A DNA stretch of 64,000 nucleotides from Diphasiastrum complanatum (Eukaryota; Streptophyta; Lycopodiopsida; Lycopodiales; Lycopodiaceae), in contig CM055109.1 in NCBI GenBank assembly GCA_029204225.1, positions 39,441,592 to 39,505,591 of the forward strand, given 5' to 3'. Made by a program: the position numbers and the translations under genes. Positions 52,221 through 63,134 of the stretch are shown one piece after another. The notes beneath the pieces were generated by a model, which saw only the letters and a list, made by a program, of their open reading frames with translations, was not told where the DNA came from and did not search any database. Position 1 is the first letter of the stretch. Each line of letters begins with the position of its first letter.

Positions 52221-52849
52221 TAAGTCCACAGTTGTCTTCTTGGTGATAAACACTAATTTCAAGATTCTTTCTACACGTTTATTGATCTTTGATCTAGGAT
52301 CAAATGAAACCTATTTTAGATTCTATGTCTGCTCATTTGATACCTGCAGGAATCACAACTCAGACAACCGAACTATTTGAAGAACGACTACATCGGGCTT
52401 CCGGCTGATCTCCAGCAAAGGGTAACCAATCCTGTCATTTTCATGTTCAAATGTTAAGTTCAATTATTTGAAGATCATTGAAGACTTGGCCATCTTCAAG
52501 GACTTCCACGAATTAGCATTTAGAACAAGTCTGTAGAGATACACGATGTTTTCAATAGTCTATAGAAATACACTAAGTGTTGCACAGTTCACATTTTTTG
52601 CACTTTTCAACACCAATTTTCCGACAGTAACTTCTTTTCAAGTATTTCGAAGAAGTAAATTATGTCAACTTTTTTGCATTTTTCCAAAAATACGACATAA
52701 TAGTTACTTCAATAAAATGAACTGTGTTTAAACACCTTCGGTTTTTTCGCAAAAAAGCGAAGAGAGAGAAAATGTGCAAAGGTCATCTATTTCAACGAGA
52801 AATGTCTCCAGCCACTTCTCAAAAAATGTGAAGTGAGAGAAAATGCGAC
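52221..52849. other. no recognisable gene
   Basis: Unassigned sequence between gypsy and copia fragments. Confidence 0.45.
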
Positions 52850-54720
52850 GTTCTCTTCCACGTCAGCAATCCCAAGTCACATCAAGGAATGTCATATCCG
52901 CATCTACAACGAGGCAAAGAAGCAACAACAACAACAGCCAGACTCCTCCAATGCGGTGGAATTCAAGGAGCTGAATACACACCTGTTAATGGCTTACAAC
53001 AGTGGCAACGAAGACCACGATAGCTGGTATCTGGACAGCGACACTACCCAACACATGACCTCTCGCAAGAAATGGTTTACCCAGTATGCAACTTACAACA
53101 GAGATCAATTCATCTATCTCGGAGATTCAAGCACCATAAGCGTGGAAGGCAAACGGACAGTCAAAATCACGTTCAAATCTTTTTATTTATGTCACCAATG
53201 TTCTTCACATACCTCAGTTGTCAAAGAACTTGTTGTCAATTTCTAAGATGATTGATGAGGGCTACACTGTTGCTTTCTCATCTAAACAATGTACAATCTT
53301 CAATGAAGATACTACTCTAACTACATGCACTAGAGTCAAAAATCTTTACGTACTCTCTAATTCAGTTGCATTAGCTAGTGTCTCTGATGAAAATGTAAAC
53401 GATAATGCTATTCTGTGGCATAGTCGATCTGGACACGCGAATACAAGATCACTTTTCTATATGCGTTGTAATAATTTAGTTGATGCATTACATTTCCCTT
53501 CTTCATTAGATAGGAAATATTTCTTTTGTGAATCATGCACTCTAGAAGCAAGTTTTCCAAATCACATTCCAAAACAAAGCATGTATTGTTATTTTAGATG
53601 GCCTACAGTCATGTTCATAAAGCACAAATCTGAAGCCTTTGAATGCTTCAAGAGATTCAAGGCCATTGTTGAGACAAGCACGATGGTGGCAGCAATACCT
53701 CTCTAACAAGATATCCAAATACTTGGCTGAACATGGTATTAGAAGACAACTCACAACTTCCTATTCACCTCAACAGAACGGGATTGCAGAAAGGAAGAAT
53801 CAAACTCTTCTCAACTCAGCTGGATCCATGTTACACCAATCACATCTACCTGCGAAGTTCTGGGCAGAATCTACCACAGCTTGTTACGTACAGAACGGAT
53901 CCGGCACCAAAGCCGTCAACAACAAAACTCCTTATGAGGTTTGGCATGGACACAAGCCTAGTGTCAGCCATTTAAAAATCTTTGGTTGTATATGTTTTGT
54001 TCACATTCCTAACAGCTTAGGAAGAAGCTGGATCATAGGACAAATAAATGTATTTTCATTGGCTATCTTGATGAACATAAAACTTACAAAGTTTATGATC
54101 CATCCACCAATGTAGTACTTGTCTCTAGGGATGTAATCTTTCAAAAGCATACATTTGTCTCTAGGGATGTTATCTTTCAAAAGCATACATACTATAATTT
54201 CAAACAACCATCGATAAACAATGTTGTGTCATTTCATCCTATTTTATGTAGCATGGAATCTTCCAACATTGATGATTCTTCTATAGAGCCTACAGCTACA
54301 GCTATAGAAGCCAAGCAGCCAACAATACCTATCATCAGACCAGACCAAGCTAGCTCGAACAGATCTGGAGAACTTCAAGAAGAAACATCATCACATCCTG
54401 GTCAACCAAACGTCCGCAGATCCTCATGGACTCGGACAGTTCCTGAGAGGTATACACCTCAATCATTCTACACTTCATCAGAAGAACCAGAGAGCCTAGC
54501 CAAAGCAATAAACTCCAAGGATGTTGTGAAGTGGCAAGAAGCTATGGAAAGTGAGTACAACTCACTTTTGATGAACCAGACCTGGACACTGGTAGACTTT
54601 CCCACTCACAAGAGAGTTATCAACAACAAGTGGATCTTCAAGAAGAAGGTCAACTTTGATGGTTCCATTGCTAAATGGAAAGCACGTCTGGTGGCTAAAG
54701 GATTCACTCAAGAAGAACGG
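52850..54720 (+). pseudogene. copia element F: gag end, protease, integrase, RT start
   Basis: In order: a gag tail (HIKECHIRIYNEAKKQQQQQ); protease SWYLDSDTTQHMTSRKKWF with DSG changed to DSD; LLSISKMIDEGYTVAFSS and WHSRSGHANTRSLFYM (pre-integrase); an integrase missing much of its core; then TTSYSPQQNGIAERKNQTLL, LPAKFWAESTTACYVQNGS and VSHLKIFGCICFVHIP. After frameshifts, SSWTRTVPERYTPQSF and WQEAMESEYNSLLMNQTWTL, INNKWIFKKKVNFDGSIAKW and KARLVAKGFTQEE start the RT, which is cut at about 54715. No LTR was found. Several frameshifts. Confidence 0.88.
54121..54192. repeat. 36-bp in-frame tandem duplication in element F
   Basis: GTCTCTAGGGATGT(A/T)ATCTT begins both adjacent 36-bp units, 54121-54156 and 54157-54192, repeating VSRDVIFQKHT of the integrase tail. 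Confidence 0.92.
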
Positions 54721-54795
54721 TTGTCTTTGATGCCTGAGGAACTTACATCATTTTGTTGCACTATCACTCCTGGGAAACTTTTCATTGAAATCTAA

Positions 54796-55056
54796 TTTAT
54801 AGTAATACCTCAAACCATTTCTAATCTCTCCGATGGATTGTACTCATTTTTTTTGTGTGAGTATGAACTAATTTATAAGATCTTATTGGGCATAGAGCGC
54901 TTGAGTTGTGAGTACACTTAGCAGTAACAATCTATTAGACTGTTTCTACATCTAGCATCCCATTATGGCAATAGAGCTGTTCCGCAAATATTCCTGCTCT
55001 CTTCTCCGTTCGCGTTCTCCATACTCCTTTGCCACATCAAATATTAAATACAAAAA
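54796..55056. other. no recognisable gene
   Basis: Spacer between copia F and the next gypsy fragment. Confidence 0.4.
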
Positions 55057-55146
55057 AAGATTGGATCTTTGGTGTACCAATTAGACCTACCAGAAGGAGC
55101 TCAAGGGCACTTGATATTTCACGTAAGTCAACTTAAGAAAAGTCTA
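55057..55146 (+). pseudogene. gypsy integrase tail fragment fused to copia G
   Basis: VYQLDLPEGAQGHLIFHVSQ then LKKSL is the end of a gypsy integrase (Y.L.LP....HPVFHVS.LK). It is open straight into the copia gag that follows, so the two unrelated fragments share one frame from 55069 to 55446 by chance of the junction. Confidence 0.8.
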
Positions 55147-55182
55147 TGTGAATTTGTGCATCTCATAGGCAAATCATTCAAC

Positions 55183-56254
55183 ATGTCATCCATAGGTGGA
55201 TTCTTGTTAGAATCTAGTCAGAGACTAACATCCACAAACTATTCCATATGGAAAGTGAGAATGGAATCACTATTTGTGATCCATGACCTCTATGACATTG
55301 TTCTTGGACTTGAGGAAGAACCTCAAGGAGTTCAAGAAGAATTGAAATACAAGGAGAAGGCTAGATTAGCCTTGCATTGCTTAAAGATGAATGTAAGCAA
55401 TGACCTCTTGAAAGAGGTAGCTTCTTATGCCTCATCCAAAGAGGCCTAGGATTCACTAAAGAACATTTATGAATCCAACAATACCTCTAGAGTACTCATG
55501 CTAAGAAATCGAGTACTCCAAAGAGAAAGTGGACAAGAATATGTCTCAAGAACCAAATATTTAAACAAGAGATTGGGCTCAATTGGAGACAAAATCCAAG
55601 ATTAAGAACTAGTACATGTCATATTGAATGGACTTGGTGACGAGTTCACATATCTTGTTCAAACATTTGCTATCCAAGACCAACTTCCAACCATTGACAA
55701 GTTACGTAATGCGCTTGTGGTCGAGGAGAGTAGGATTCTACACCTCAAAGCTAGGATGGGATCTACGTCACTACAAGGTGGTGATGAAAAAGCAAATTTC
55801 ACATTCAAAGGCAAGAAGAAGTCCCAACCATTCAAGAAGCACCAAGGCAATGAGGTCGAGGGCAAGGATGGTGGATCTACCTCCAAAGGGAAGCAAAAGA
55901 GCAGCCAAGCTAAAGTGTTTCTTTTGTGGAAAGAAAGAACACTTTGCTTCCAAATGCTTTAAGCAGAAGAATGTACAAGTGAATGAAGATCAAGGCAACC
56001 TTGCACAAGAGGAGGAGGAAGAGGATGGTTTCAACACATCCTTGATGGTAGCATCAAATCCAACATCAAGCAAAGAGACATGGTGGATTGATAGTTGAGC
56101 TAGTTCCCACATGTCATTTAACAAGAATTTTTTCTCTACTTTACTTTCTTGTAATGACTCTAAGAAATCTATCTACACTGCTAGTGATCAAGAATGTAAA
56201 ATACTGGAAGCATTCCATTATGCTTAGGATCATCTAAAAGGATGGATCTAAATA
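55183..56254 (+). pseudogene. copia element G gag and protease
   Basis: ATG at 55183. RLTSTNYSIWKVRMESLFVI and HDLYDIVLGLEEEPQG are the copia gag start; YKEKARLALHCLKMNVSNDL follows. A TAG at 55447 stands for the Trp of A(W)DSLKNIYES, and a second stop is near 55605. VHVILNGLGDEFTYLVQTF continues. In a shifted frame comes the zinc knuckle CFFCGKKEHFASKC (55916-55957). The protease TWWIDS-stop-ASSHMS has TGA at 56096-56098 in place of the Gly codon of DSGAS. Three nonsense changes and a shift. Confidence 0.9.
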
Positions 56255-56896
56255 ATGTCTTGTATATTCCAACCATTACTAAAAATTTGCTTGGTGTTGG
56301 TGGATAATGGACTAGATGTACATTTCAAGAATGGAGTGTGTTCCATCTTGAAAAGTGATAAGTGCATAGCTAGTGGCATTAAGCAAGGAAGACTTTTTAA
56401 GTTGGATGCTAATGTGGCCATTAAAAGTGTGAACATGGTTAGGGAGGAGATGATAAAAGTGGAGCTATGGCTTAAAAGATTAGGCCATCCTAATCTTCAA
56501 GCAATGGAATCTATGGCATCCAAGGAGCTTGCTCTCGGCCTCCCCAAATCATTCCCAAGATGTGGCAAATTGTGTGAGGCTTGTGGCCTTGCAAAGTCTC
56601 ATAAGACATCCTACAAGAGATCCTTGTCAAGATCTACCTCTCCTTTAGATCTCATTCATTCGGATGTACACTCTTTTTCTCATGAAATTAATGGAGGTGC
56701 TTTAATGTACATGAGTTTCATAGATGATTGTACTAGATATACTTGGACAGATCTATTGTCAAAGAAAAGTCTTGTATATGAAGCTTTTGTAAAGTTTAAA
56801 TCTCTTGTTGAGAATCAACTTAGATCTAGCATCAAAGTTCTAAAATGTGATAATGGAGGAGAATATATCTCCAATAGGATGAGAGATTTTATGTGA
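56255..56896 (+). pseudogene. copia element G pre-integrase and integrase core
   Basis: 213 open codons. LKRLGHPNLQAMESMASKEL and CEACGLAKSHKTSYKRSLSR form the zinc-binding pre-integrase domain. PLDLIHSDVHSFSHEINGGA has the first Asp, FIDDCTRYTWTDLLSKKS follows, and IKVLKCDNGGEYISNRM has the second. A frameshift at about 56893 is followed in the other frame by SQQNGVAERKN with the Glu, immediately before a deletion. Confidence 0.9.
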
Positions 56897-57609
56897 GAGT
56901 AATGGCATTAAAAGAGAGTACACATGTTCCTACACCTCCCAGCAAAATGGGGTGGCCGAGAGGAAAAATTGCCATTGATGGGATCTCACCATATCAAGCT
57001 TTGTATGGCAATAAGCCAAATGTAAAAGATTTGAAAGTGTTTGGATGTATGTTTTATGTCCACATTCCTTTGGAAACTATAAAGAAAGAGGATGCAACTT
57101 CTTTCAAAGGAATTTTTGTAGGCTATAGTGAAAATAGCAAAGGTTATAGGATTTTTTATCCTATTTCAAAGAAAGTAAAAGCTAGTAAGGATGTCTTAGT
57201 TGATGAAGCTCAATGTTCCAAGATCCATTCAAGTGCATCTAATCCTCTATGTGTCCAAGATCTTGCAAGATTTGAGGAGGAGATTTATGAAGATGTGCTT
57301 TTGGAGGATCAATCTCAAGAACCAAAGGGGCCACGGAGATCTACAAGGAACAAGGCCGAGCCATCAAGGCTTACCTATCTTGAAAGGGGAAAGCAAAGGG
57401 AAGACTCAAGTCCTTCTACCTCTTACTCTTTTCTAACCACAATGCTTGAAGAGCCATCAAGTTTTGAAGATGCTATCAAATCACGTGTTTGGAGAGATAC
57501 AATGCAAGTAGAGTTTGATGCTTTAGTAGATAATCAAACTTGGAATCTTGTATACCTTCCATATGGGAATAAGCCGCTTGCATGTAAGTGGATTTATAAA
57601 TTAAAGTAA
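56893..57609 (+). pseudogene. copia element G integrase tail and RT start
   Basis: ISPYQALYGNKPNVKDLKVF, GCMFYVHIPLETIKKEDATS and KGIFVGYSENSKGYRIFYP belong to the integrase C-terminal part. A linker GPRRSTRNKAEPSRLTYLER follows, then RT entry with SRVWRDTMQVEFDALVDNQT, WNLVYLPYGNKPLACKWIYK. A TAA at 57607-57609 interrupts the RT. Confidence 0.88.
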
Positions 57610-58514
57610 AATCAAGATGTATTTATAAATAAGTACAAAGCTAGACTTGTTGCTAAAGGGTTTCTTCAAACTAAAGGCATAGATTATGAAGAAACATTTG
57701 CACTTGTAGCAAAGCTTGTAACTATTAGATTGATCATTTGTATTGCTACCAAATGGATGTGACCAATGCATTTCTTAATGGCTACTTGGAGGAGGAGATA
57801 TACATGTTGCAACCCGAGTGCTTTATCAAGGATGGAGAGGAAGACAAGGTTTGCCACTTGAAGAAGAGCCTATATGGCCTTAAGCAAGCACCTAGAGCGT
57901 GGTACTCTAGGTTGCATAACTATCTCTACTCTCTTGGATTTGTGATTAGTTCTTATGAACCTTCTTTGTACACCAGATGTAATGATGGAAAGATCATCAT
58001 ATTGGTTTTTTATGTTGATGATATCATATTGACAGGAAATGATGGTGAAGGCATAAGAAAAGTTAAAGTTGCATTGTCTAGTGAATTCAAGATGGTAGAT
58101 CTAGGACTTCTTATGTTCATACTTGAAATAGAAGTTTCTAGAGGTAGTGGTTTCACTTTTATAAGTCAATCAAAGTATGCTACTTCCATTCTTGAAAGGT
58201 TTGGCATGAAAGATTATAAAGGGATTGACACCCCTATGGAGCAAGTTGTTAAAGTTTATAATGATGGTGATGAAGCATCCTTTGAGGACATCCCACTCTT
58301 TAGAAAGCTTATAGGCTCCTTAATCTATTTGACAATCACTAGACCATATTTGAGTTATTGTGTAAGCAAGTTAAGTCAACATATACAAGGTCCTTTGATG
58401 CAGCATTGGAAAAAAGAGTACTTAGATATATCTCTTCTAATAGATGATTCCAAGAATAACAATCAAGTTTATATGGAATTCAACATAACTCTTTGTATCA
58501 AGATTTTTTTCTAA
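57610..58514 (+). pseudogene. copia element G reverse transcriptase and start of RNase H
   Basis: NKYKARLVAKGFLQTKGIDY is followed by a shift near 57735. Then come YQMDVTNAFLNGYLEEEIYM, LKKSLYGLKQAPRAWYSRLH and ILVFYVDDIILTGNDGEGIR with the YVDD active site at 58011-58022. FKMVDLGLLMFILEIEVSR, YKGIDTPMEQVVKVYNDGDE and LIGSLIYLTITRPYLSYCVS complete the RT. The frame ends at 58514 before RNase H, and no 3' LTR is evident. The active site is intact but the polyprotein is broken in many places. Confidence 0.92.
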
Positions 58515-58839
58515 ATAGTAATTAGAAGTGATTTATAGTTGAAAATAGTCATTAGTACATTTTTGGTATGCCTTCCATCTTTGATTACTTGAGGAATGTA
58601 GTGAAGCTAGATATATTTTATATTTATGATTGTTGGCTTCAGTTTCCAGGCCGGAGTTTTGCACAAGAATCAATGAAATTATGAGTTGAACTATTGTCCC
58701 CAAAATACTAACTTCTTGATATTTTACTATGCCTTTCAAATGAAATAAATCATTTGGCAAGTGAAGGAATATTTACACTCAGAATCAAACTGAACAATTT
58801 TTAATTCTAGATTTTCATTATTTGGCATCTCAAAAACTT
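58515..58839. other. no recognisable gene
   Basis: AT-rich spacer between copia G and an oppositely oriented gag remnant. Confidence 0.45.
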
Positions 58840-59712
58840 GAGCTGCGGGTTTCTTTCACTCTAGGTAGAATTTCTTAACATGTCCAAGCTTATTGCAAAT
58901 CAAACAAAGATTCATCTTCTTGGTCTTTTTCTAGGATATTTGCTTCTTTTGCTTACCTTCTAAGGCCATTTGAACAAGCTCATCAAAGTATTTGATCTAA
59001 GTTTTTTCATGAACTCATTTCTTTTCTTTCTTTGGTCTAGATGTCGATCAATTAGCCTAAAATTGCTTCTTGGATGCCACCACTATGGAATCATAGGCCA
59101 ACATCATTGAAAGATTGAAGCACATTTTTCCTGCATTCATTCTGATAATCTTTTGGCAAACCTAAGATGATGAACTGCTAGAATCGAAAGATGGAACTTT
59201 ATTCCATACATTCATAAACTCTTGGAGATAAGAGTGCAAAATCTTTGGCTTTATTTTGTAATTATTGAATTTTTTATAGTAATCTGAATCATCCGTAATC
59301 ACAAATGATTTTTATAGATTTTCATGAATTATATGTAGCAGGTTTTGGTTGCAGATCATGCACCATGATGAAACCTTACCACATAAATATAGAAACACTC
59401 TCAATCTTCTTTTTAGAATCTTCAAGAATTTTCTATAAACTGATGTAATTGTTCCATTTGGCCAGCCAATCATCCATCATCGCAAGCTTCTTCTCTTTTT
59501 TCTCTCCTATATATGGTTCATGTTGAAACCTCATATTCATCGGTGAGGATAGAATCTTGATTTGATTTAGTAGAACTTCCATCTATTGGTCTTGTAAAGT
59601 GTTTCGATTGTTCATCTCGTTAAGTTCCACACTCAATTGTTGAAAAACTTGGAGATAGGTCGGCATGAGAGCAATTCCTTCTAGACTCGCATTATCTTCA
59701 ACCATTATTGAT
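58840..59712 (-). pseudogene. LTR-retrotransposon gag remnant
   Basis: Minus strand from about 59703: MVEDNASLEGIALMPTYLQV, FQQLSVELNEMNNRNTLQDQ, then a stop, MEVLLNQIKILSSPMNMRFQ, KKEKKLAMMDDWLAKWNNYI. After many stops, MNLCLICNKLGHVKKFYLE is a zinc knuckle missing its last Cys (C-x2-C-x4-H, then F). The order coiled-coil, body, basic region, knuckle is that of gag. No pol follows. Confidence 0.65.
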
Positions 59713-62290
59713 CACCTAAAACAAAAACAAAAATTAATTAGCCAACAGATCCAAAAATCTTCAACTGAAAGTAAAAATAATTGTAACATCGTAAACCTAC
59801 TGATTACATCTCAATAAGGACATTAACTTTATATGCCAATTTCATTTTAATTAATAACTTACAGATTTAGAAAAATTTCAATTCTATTAAAAAATTTCTA
59901 GAATTTTCTCCAATATGGACTGAAACTTTGAAAATTGATTTTCATCATCGAACTCTTAGTTTTAGACATTACAAGAAGTCTATAAATATTCATTAGAGAT
60001 TAGTAGAAGCTTCTGTCAGGTCCCAAAAGGTTTGTAGATCCAAATCAACAAAAAAATGGTTTCTAAGAGGGCGCATAGCAAGCAAACTTCAGTAAATTAT
60101 TGCCTAAGCCTCCAGGCACCAAAATAGATGTATGAGGGCTTGAATCAAAGTCAATTCAATGGCCTTATCATATTGTATACTGATCCATAGGCTTCATATT
60201 TTGTAGAATGAGTTTATCATGCCTAAAAATCATCAAAATTACTCTAATTTTCGAGGTTTTGGGACCTCTTAAAACACCAAAAGCCTATTGAAACTGGTCA
60301 CAACCTCTAGATAGCTTCATTGCACTAGTGAGAACATGCATGAAATTTTTTACACATAGTGATTGACTAAAACCTCCAAAAAAATATAAGGAACCATATA
60401 TTTTGACTATTTTTTTTACTTTTCGGCATGTTATGATGGATCACAACCACATGCAAGTGAAATCAGACCCTAAATATTGAAATTTGACTCAAGAAAGCAC
60501 TAAAACTTTTGATTATGTTCAATATTGACTCTTATGTATTGATTTTAGCCAAAATCATCCATTTTTGACCAAAATATAGTCTCGATCCAATATTGACCAT
60601 ATAACTAGCATGCAATCATTAGAATTGATCATAATGACTACAGGAAAAGTACAATCCTGAAAATCAATGCTATGTAGTACGTTCGATGAATTTCAAGTCA
60701 AAATAGTAATTACTAGTCAAAAAACTGGAAAAAAAAAAAACCCATCAAAAATCTAATAAGTTACAGTTATTTGGAGAACATCCATAACACTTATCTTTAG
60801 GTTGAAAACTATCCTCTCCATCCCATATCTCATAGCTAATCTAGATCCATTCATTTGCTATAAGTACTTGCATAGTCACATACTCTACAGAAATACATGA
60901 CTTTTCGAATAGTCTACAAAAATACCTGGAAATCACATAGATATTAGCTCAACAAACCTTGAATCGACAATTGTTGAATCTGCTCTAATCGACATAGGTC
61001 GAATTCATCATCGAAATGACAATTGTCAAACCTATTGTCGAAGTTGTTATCGCGTTGACTATCAACTTTTGGCTCGCTATCGATTCGACCATGTAGTGGG
61101 TTTCTTTCCTTGCCTAACCTGAATCCAAGATCTAGTCAATCTAGCATCAAAGAGACGAAGTTAGTTGTCACGCATAGGTTCATCCCCATGAGAGCGATAG
61201 TTTAGTTTAGATTTCAACATGAATGGAGGATTCACATCTATCTCTACATCCATTAACCCTACTCTTTAACACTACACATCCCTTAACACTTACTATCCCT
61301 TAACACTCCACATCCACCATGGAGGAAAAGTGATAGAGAGCAAGGACATTCATCAATCCATTTCTGAAGAGAACCAATCTGCTTTATTGAAATGAGGAAA
61401 TGAACATGAGGAGCAACTCGAGTTGGTCCCTTCTTATAGTAGAGAGGAGGACCCTGGCCTCTGAATCCTATTGGTCCAGTCTTGCCTCTCTTTTTATTCA
61501 AATTTAAAAAATGTGGGAACCATCAAAATTGGAAAGAAACCCAACTTTATTCACTAACTTGACATTTAGGCCCTGCGACATTAAAAGTCTCGCAAAAAGG
61601 CCTAAAGTCCTGTTATTAACTTTTAACTAATCAATCAAATAACTGTGTGATCATCGGGTTGGACTTACACACGCAGGGTGCCAAATCCCTCTCACTTATT
61701 AACTAGGGTTAGGGTTGCCTTAAGATCCGCAAACCCTCCAACAGACCGTCTATCTTCACACCCCCATTATTTTCGTAGAATCTCCAAAAAAAAATATTAT
61801 GTCCAGTAGTGACTACTAATAGCACGTAGTGTCTTAATCCTTTTGGAAACCAGAAAAATCGAGATGCGTAGTGGAAGTGGAGCAGGTGGTAGATGGATCG
61901 GAAGTGCAATAGTTACCAGCAATGCATTCAAGGTAAAATCGTATACCAAATGTGCAATAGAACAACAATGTAGACAAAAACTTGCACTTTGATAATTATC
62001 AAAAATGTGAGTACAAGAGCATGAAGCTAGCGCAAATCACTAGGCGCAAAAATGGCTCCAGTTGAGTTCGTTGATCATCACTTAAAAAACTCTAAAAAAC
62101 TGAACTTGACTATTTACAACATAACGCTTGTAGGATGATAACCTGATCAGTGTGTTGACTCCAATGCAGATCTTCCTTGATCATTGGAAGTCAAATGATC
62201 AATACATTGAAAACTGACATTAATCTACTAAATTAACTACATCCATCCTGTAGTAGGTAGCTGTCATTTTATAGTGAATATATGTACAGG
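59713..62290. other. no recognisable gene
   Basis: AT-rich sequence with small chance frames. A short triple repeat of (C)CCTTAACACT at 61263-61310 is the only structure noted. Confidence 0.5.
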
Positions 62291-62552
62291 AGTAGGTGGA
62301 CTGTAAGCATCGCGACACGGGTCGGAGTTCTAACAATATCAAATTTTACAAAGACTCAAGAATATACAAAGACTCAAAAATATACACTAACTCAAAAATT
62401 ACAATGACTCCAAAAATTACAGATTTTTTGAGTCAATCCCATATTGAAAAATTCTGATTTTTGGGTCTCAAAAAAATTACAGATTTCTCAAGTCGATACG
62501 GTATCAAAATTTTTTGACTTTTGGATATCGAAAAATCTTGTATTTTTCGAGT
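62290..62552. repeat. degenerate AAAAATTACAGATTTTTGAGTC repeats (approximate)
   Basis: Short degenerate repeats of AAAATTAC...GACTC(A/C)AAAA and of GAGTCGATAC/GAGTCAATCC. This is the site into which the TRIM array is placed. Confidence 0.5.
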
Positions 62553-62558
62553 CGATAC

Positions 62559-62703
62559 TATGAAAAGTTTTTACACTTGGTGTGTGTGGTCGGATTGAAC
62601 CTAGGACCTCCCCCATTCCAATGGGGTGCTCTAGCATTGATCTACCCGTCCATTTGTGTTCTAGAGTGTTGTGCAAGGGCTATAGCCTTGACACTTTCTA
62701 ACA
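62559..62703 (-). repeat. TRIM LTR copy 1
   Basis: 145 bp. Its CACA end is altered to CATA. The tRNA-like part has a decayed D-arm (GATCAATGCTAGAGC) but keeps GGTTCAATCC. Confidence 0.8.
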
Positions 62704-62776
62704 CTCCCCCTCAAGGCATAGCCCTTTTTAGCTATTGCCCGCCTAGACCACACCCACAACCATGGCTCTGATACCA
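62704..62776 (-). other. TRIM internal domain 1 (PBS to PPT), 73 bp
   Basis: Minus strand: TGGTATCAGAGCCATGG, then a short linker with GGGTGTGGTCTAGGCGGG, then CTTGAGGGGGAG. No room for a gene. Confidence 0.85.
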
Positions 62777-62935
62777 TGTGAAAACTTTTTACAATTGGTG
62801 TGTGTGGTCGGATCGGGCTAGGGATTGAACCTAGGACCCTCCCCTATTCCGGTGGGGTGCTCTACCACTGAGCTACCCATCCATTTGTGTTCCCAAAGTG
62901 TTGTGCAAGGGCTATAGCCTTGACACTTTCTAACA
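62777..62935 (-). repeat. TRIM LTR copy 2, best preserved
   Basis: 159 bp with TGTTAG and TTCACA ends, containing the best tRNA-like sequence and a GGCTATAGCC palindrome near its start. Confidence 0.88.
62811..62882 (-). promoter_or_regulatory. tRNA-like sequence with A and B boxes inside the TRIM LTR
   Basis: Minus strand, 72 nt. TA then a D-arm GCTC-AGTGGTA-GAGC (perfect 4-bp stem; the A box TAGCTCAGTGGTAGAGC). Later there is a T-arm CTAGG-TTCAATC-CCTAG (perfect 5-bp stem, canonical T-loop; the B box). The outer GGATGGG and CCCGATC pair at five or six of seven positions including G-U. The anticodon arm is poor (CCCCA/AGGGG). It looks like an internal RNA polymerase III promoter from a tRNA. 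Being present in all three LTRs, it is part of the element. Confidence 0.75.
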
Positions 62936-63008
62936 CTCCCCCTCAAGGCATAGCCCTTTTTAGCTACCACCCACCTAGACCACACCCACAACCATGGCTC
63001 TGATACCA
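62936..63008 (-). other. TRIM internal domain 2, 73 bp
   Basis: Same length and plan as internal domain 1, with a handful of substitutions; PBS and purine tract are both intact. Confidence 0.85.
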
Positions 63009-63134
63009 TGTGAAAAGTTTTTAGGTGTGTGTTGTCGGCTAGGGATTGAACCTAGGACCTCCCCCATTCCGATGGGGTGCTCTACCACTAAGCTAGCTTC
63101 CATTTGCATTCCTAGAGTCTTGTGCAAGGGCTAT
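63009..63134 (-). repeat. TRIM LTR copy 3, truncated
   Basis: Homology ends at GGGCTATA (63134), so the TGTTAG start is lost. D-arm GCTT/GAGC and T-arm CTAGG/CCTAG remain. Confidence 0.8.

Larger units (their letters stand above)
62559..63134 (-). mobile_element. TRIM-like retroelement array, three LTRs with 73-bp internals
   Basis: Three direct repeats (62559-62703, 62777-62935, 63009-63134, the last truncated) alternate with two 73-bp segments. On the minus strand each LTR runs TGTTAGAAAG...TTTTCACA. It is followed directly by TGGTATCAGAGCC (the PBS for initiator Met). Each internal segment ends in a purine tract TTGAGGGGGAG immediately before the next LTR. This is the full signal set of an LTR retrotransposon with no coding sequence, i.e. 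TRIM/SMART class, in a tandem LTR-internal-LTR-internal-LTR arrangement. The repeats differ from each other by about 10% or more. Confidence 0.85.

Noticed and set aside
62811-62882. A genuine tRNA gene
   Set aside because: The anticodon arm is poor, position 33 is not T, and the block repeats inside each TRIM LTR. It is tRNA-derived, not a functional tRNA gene.
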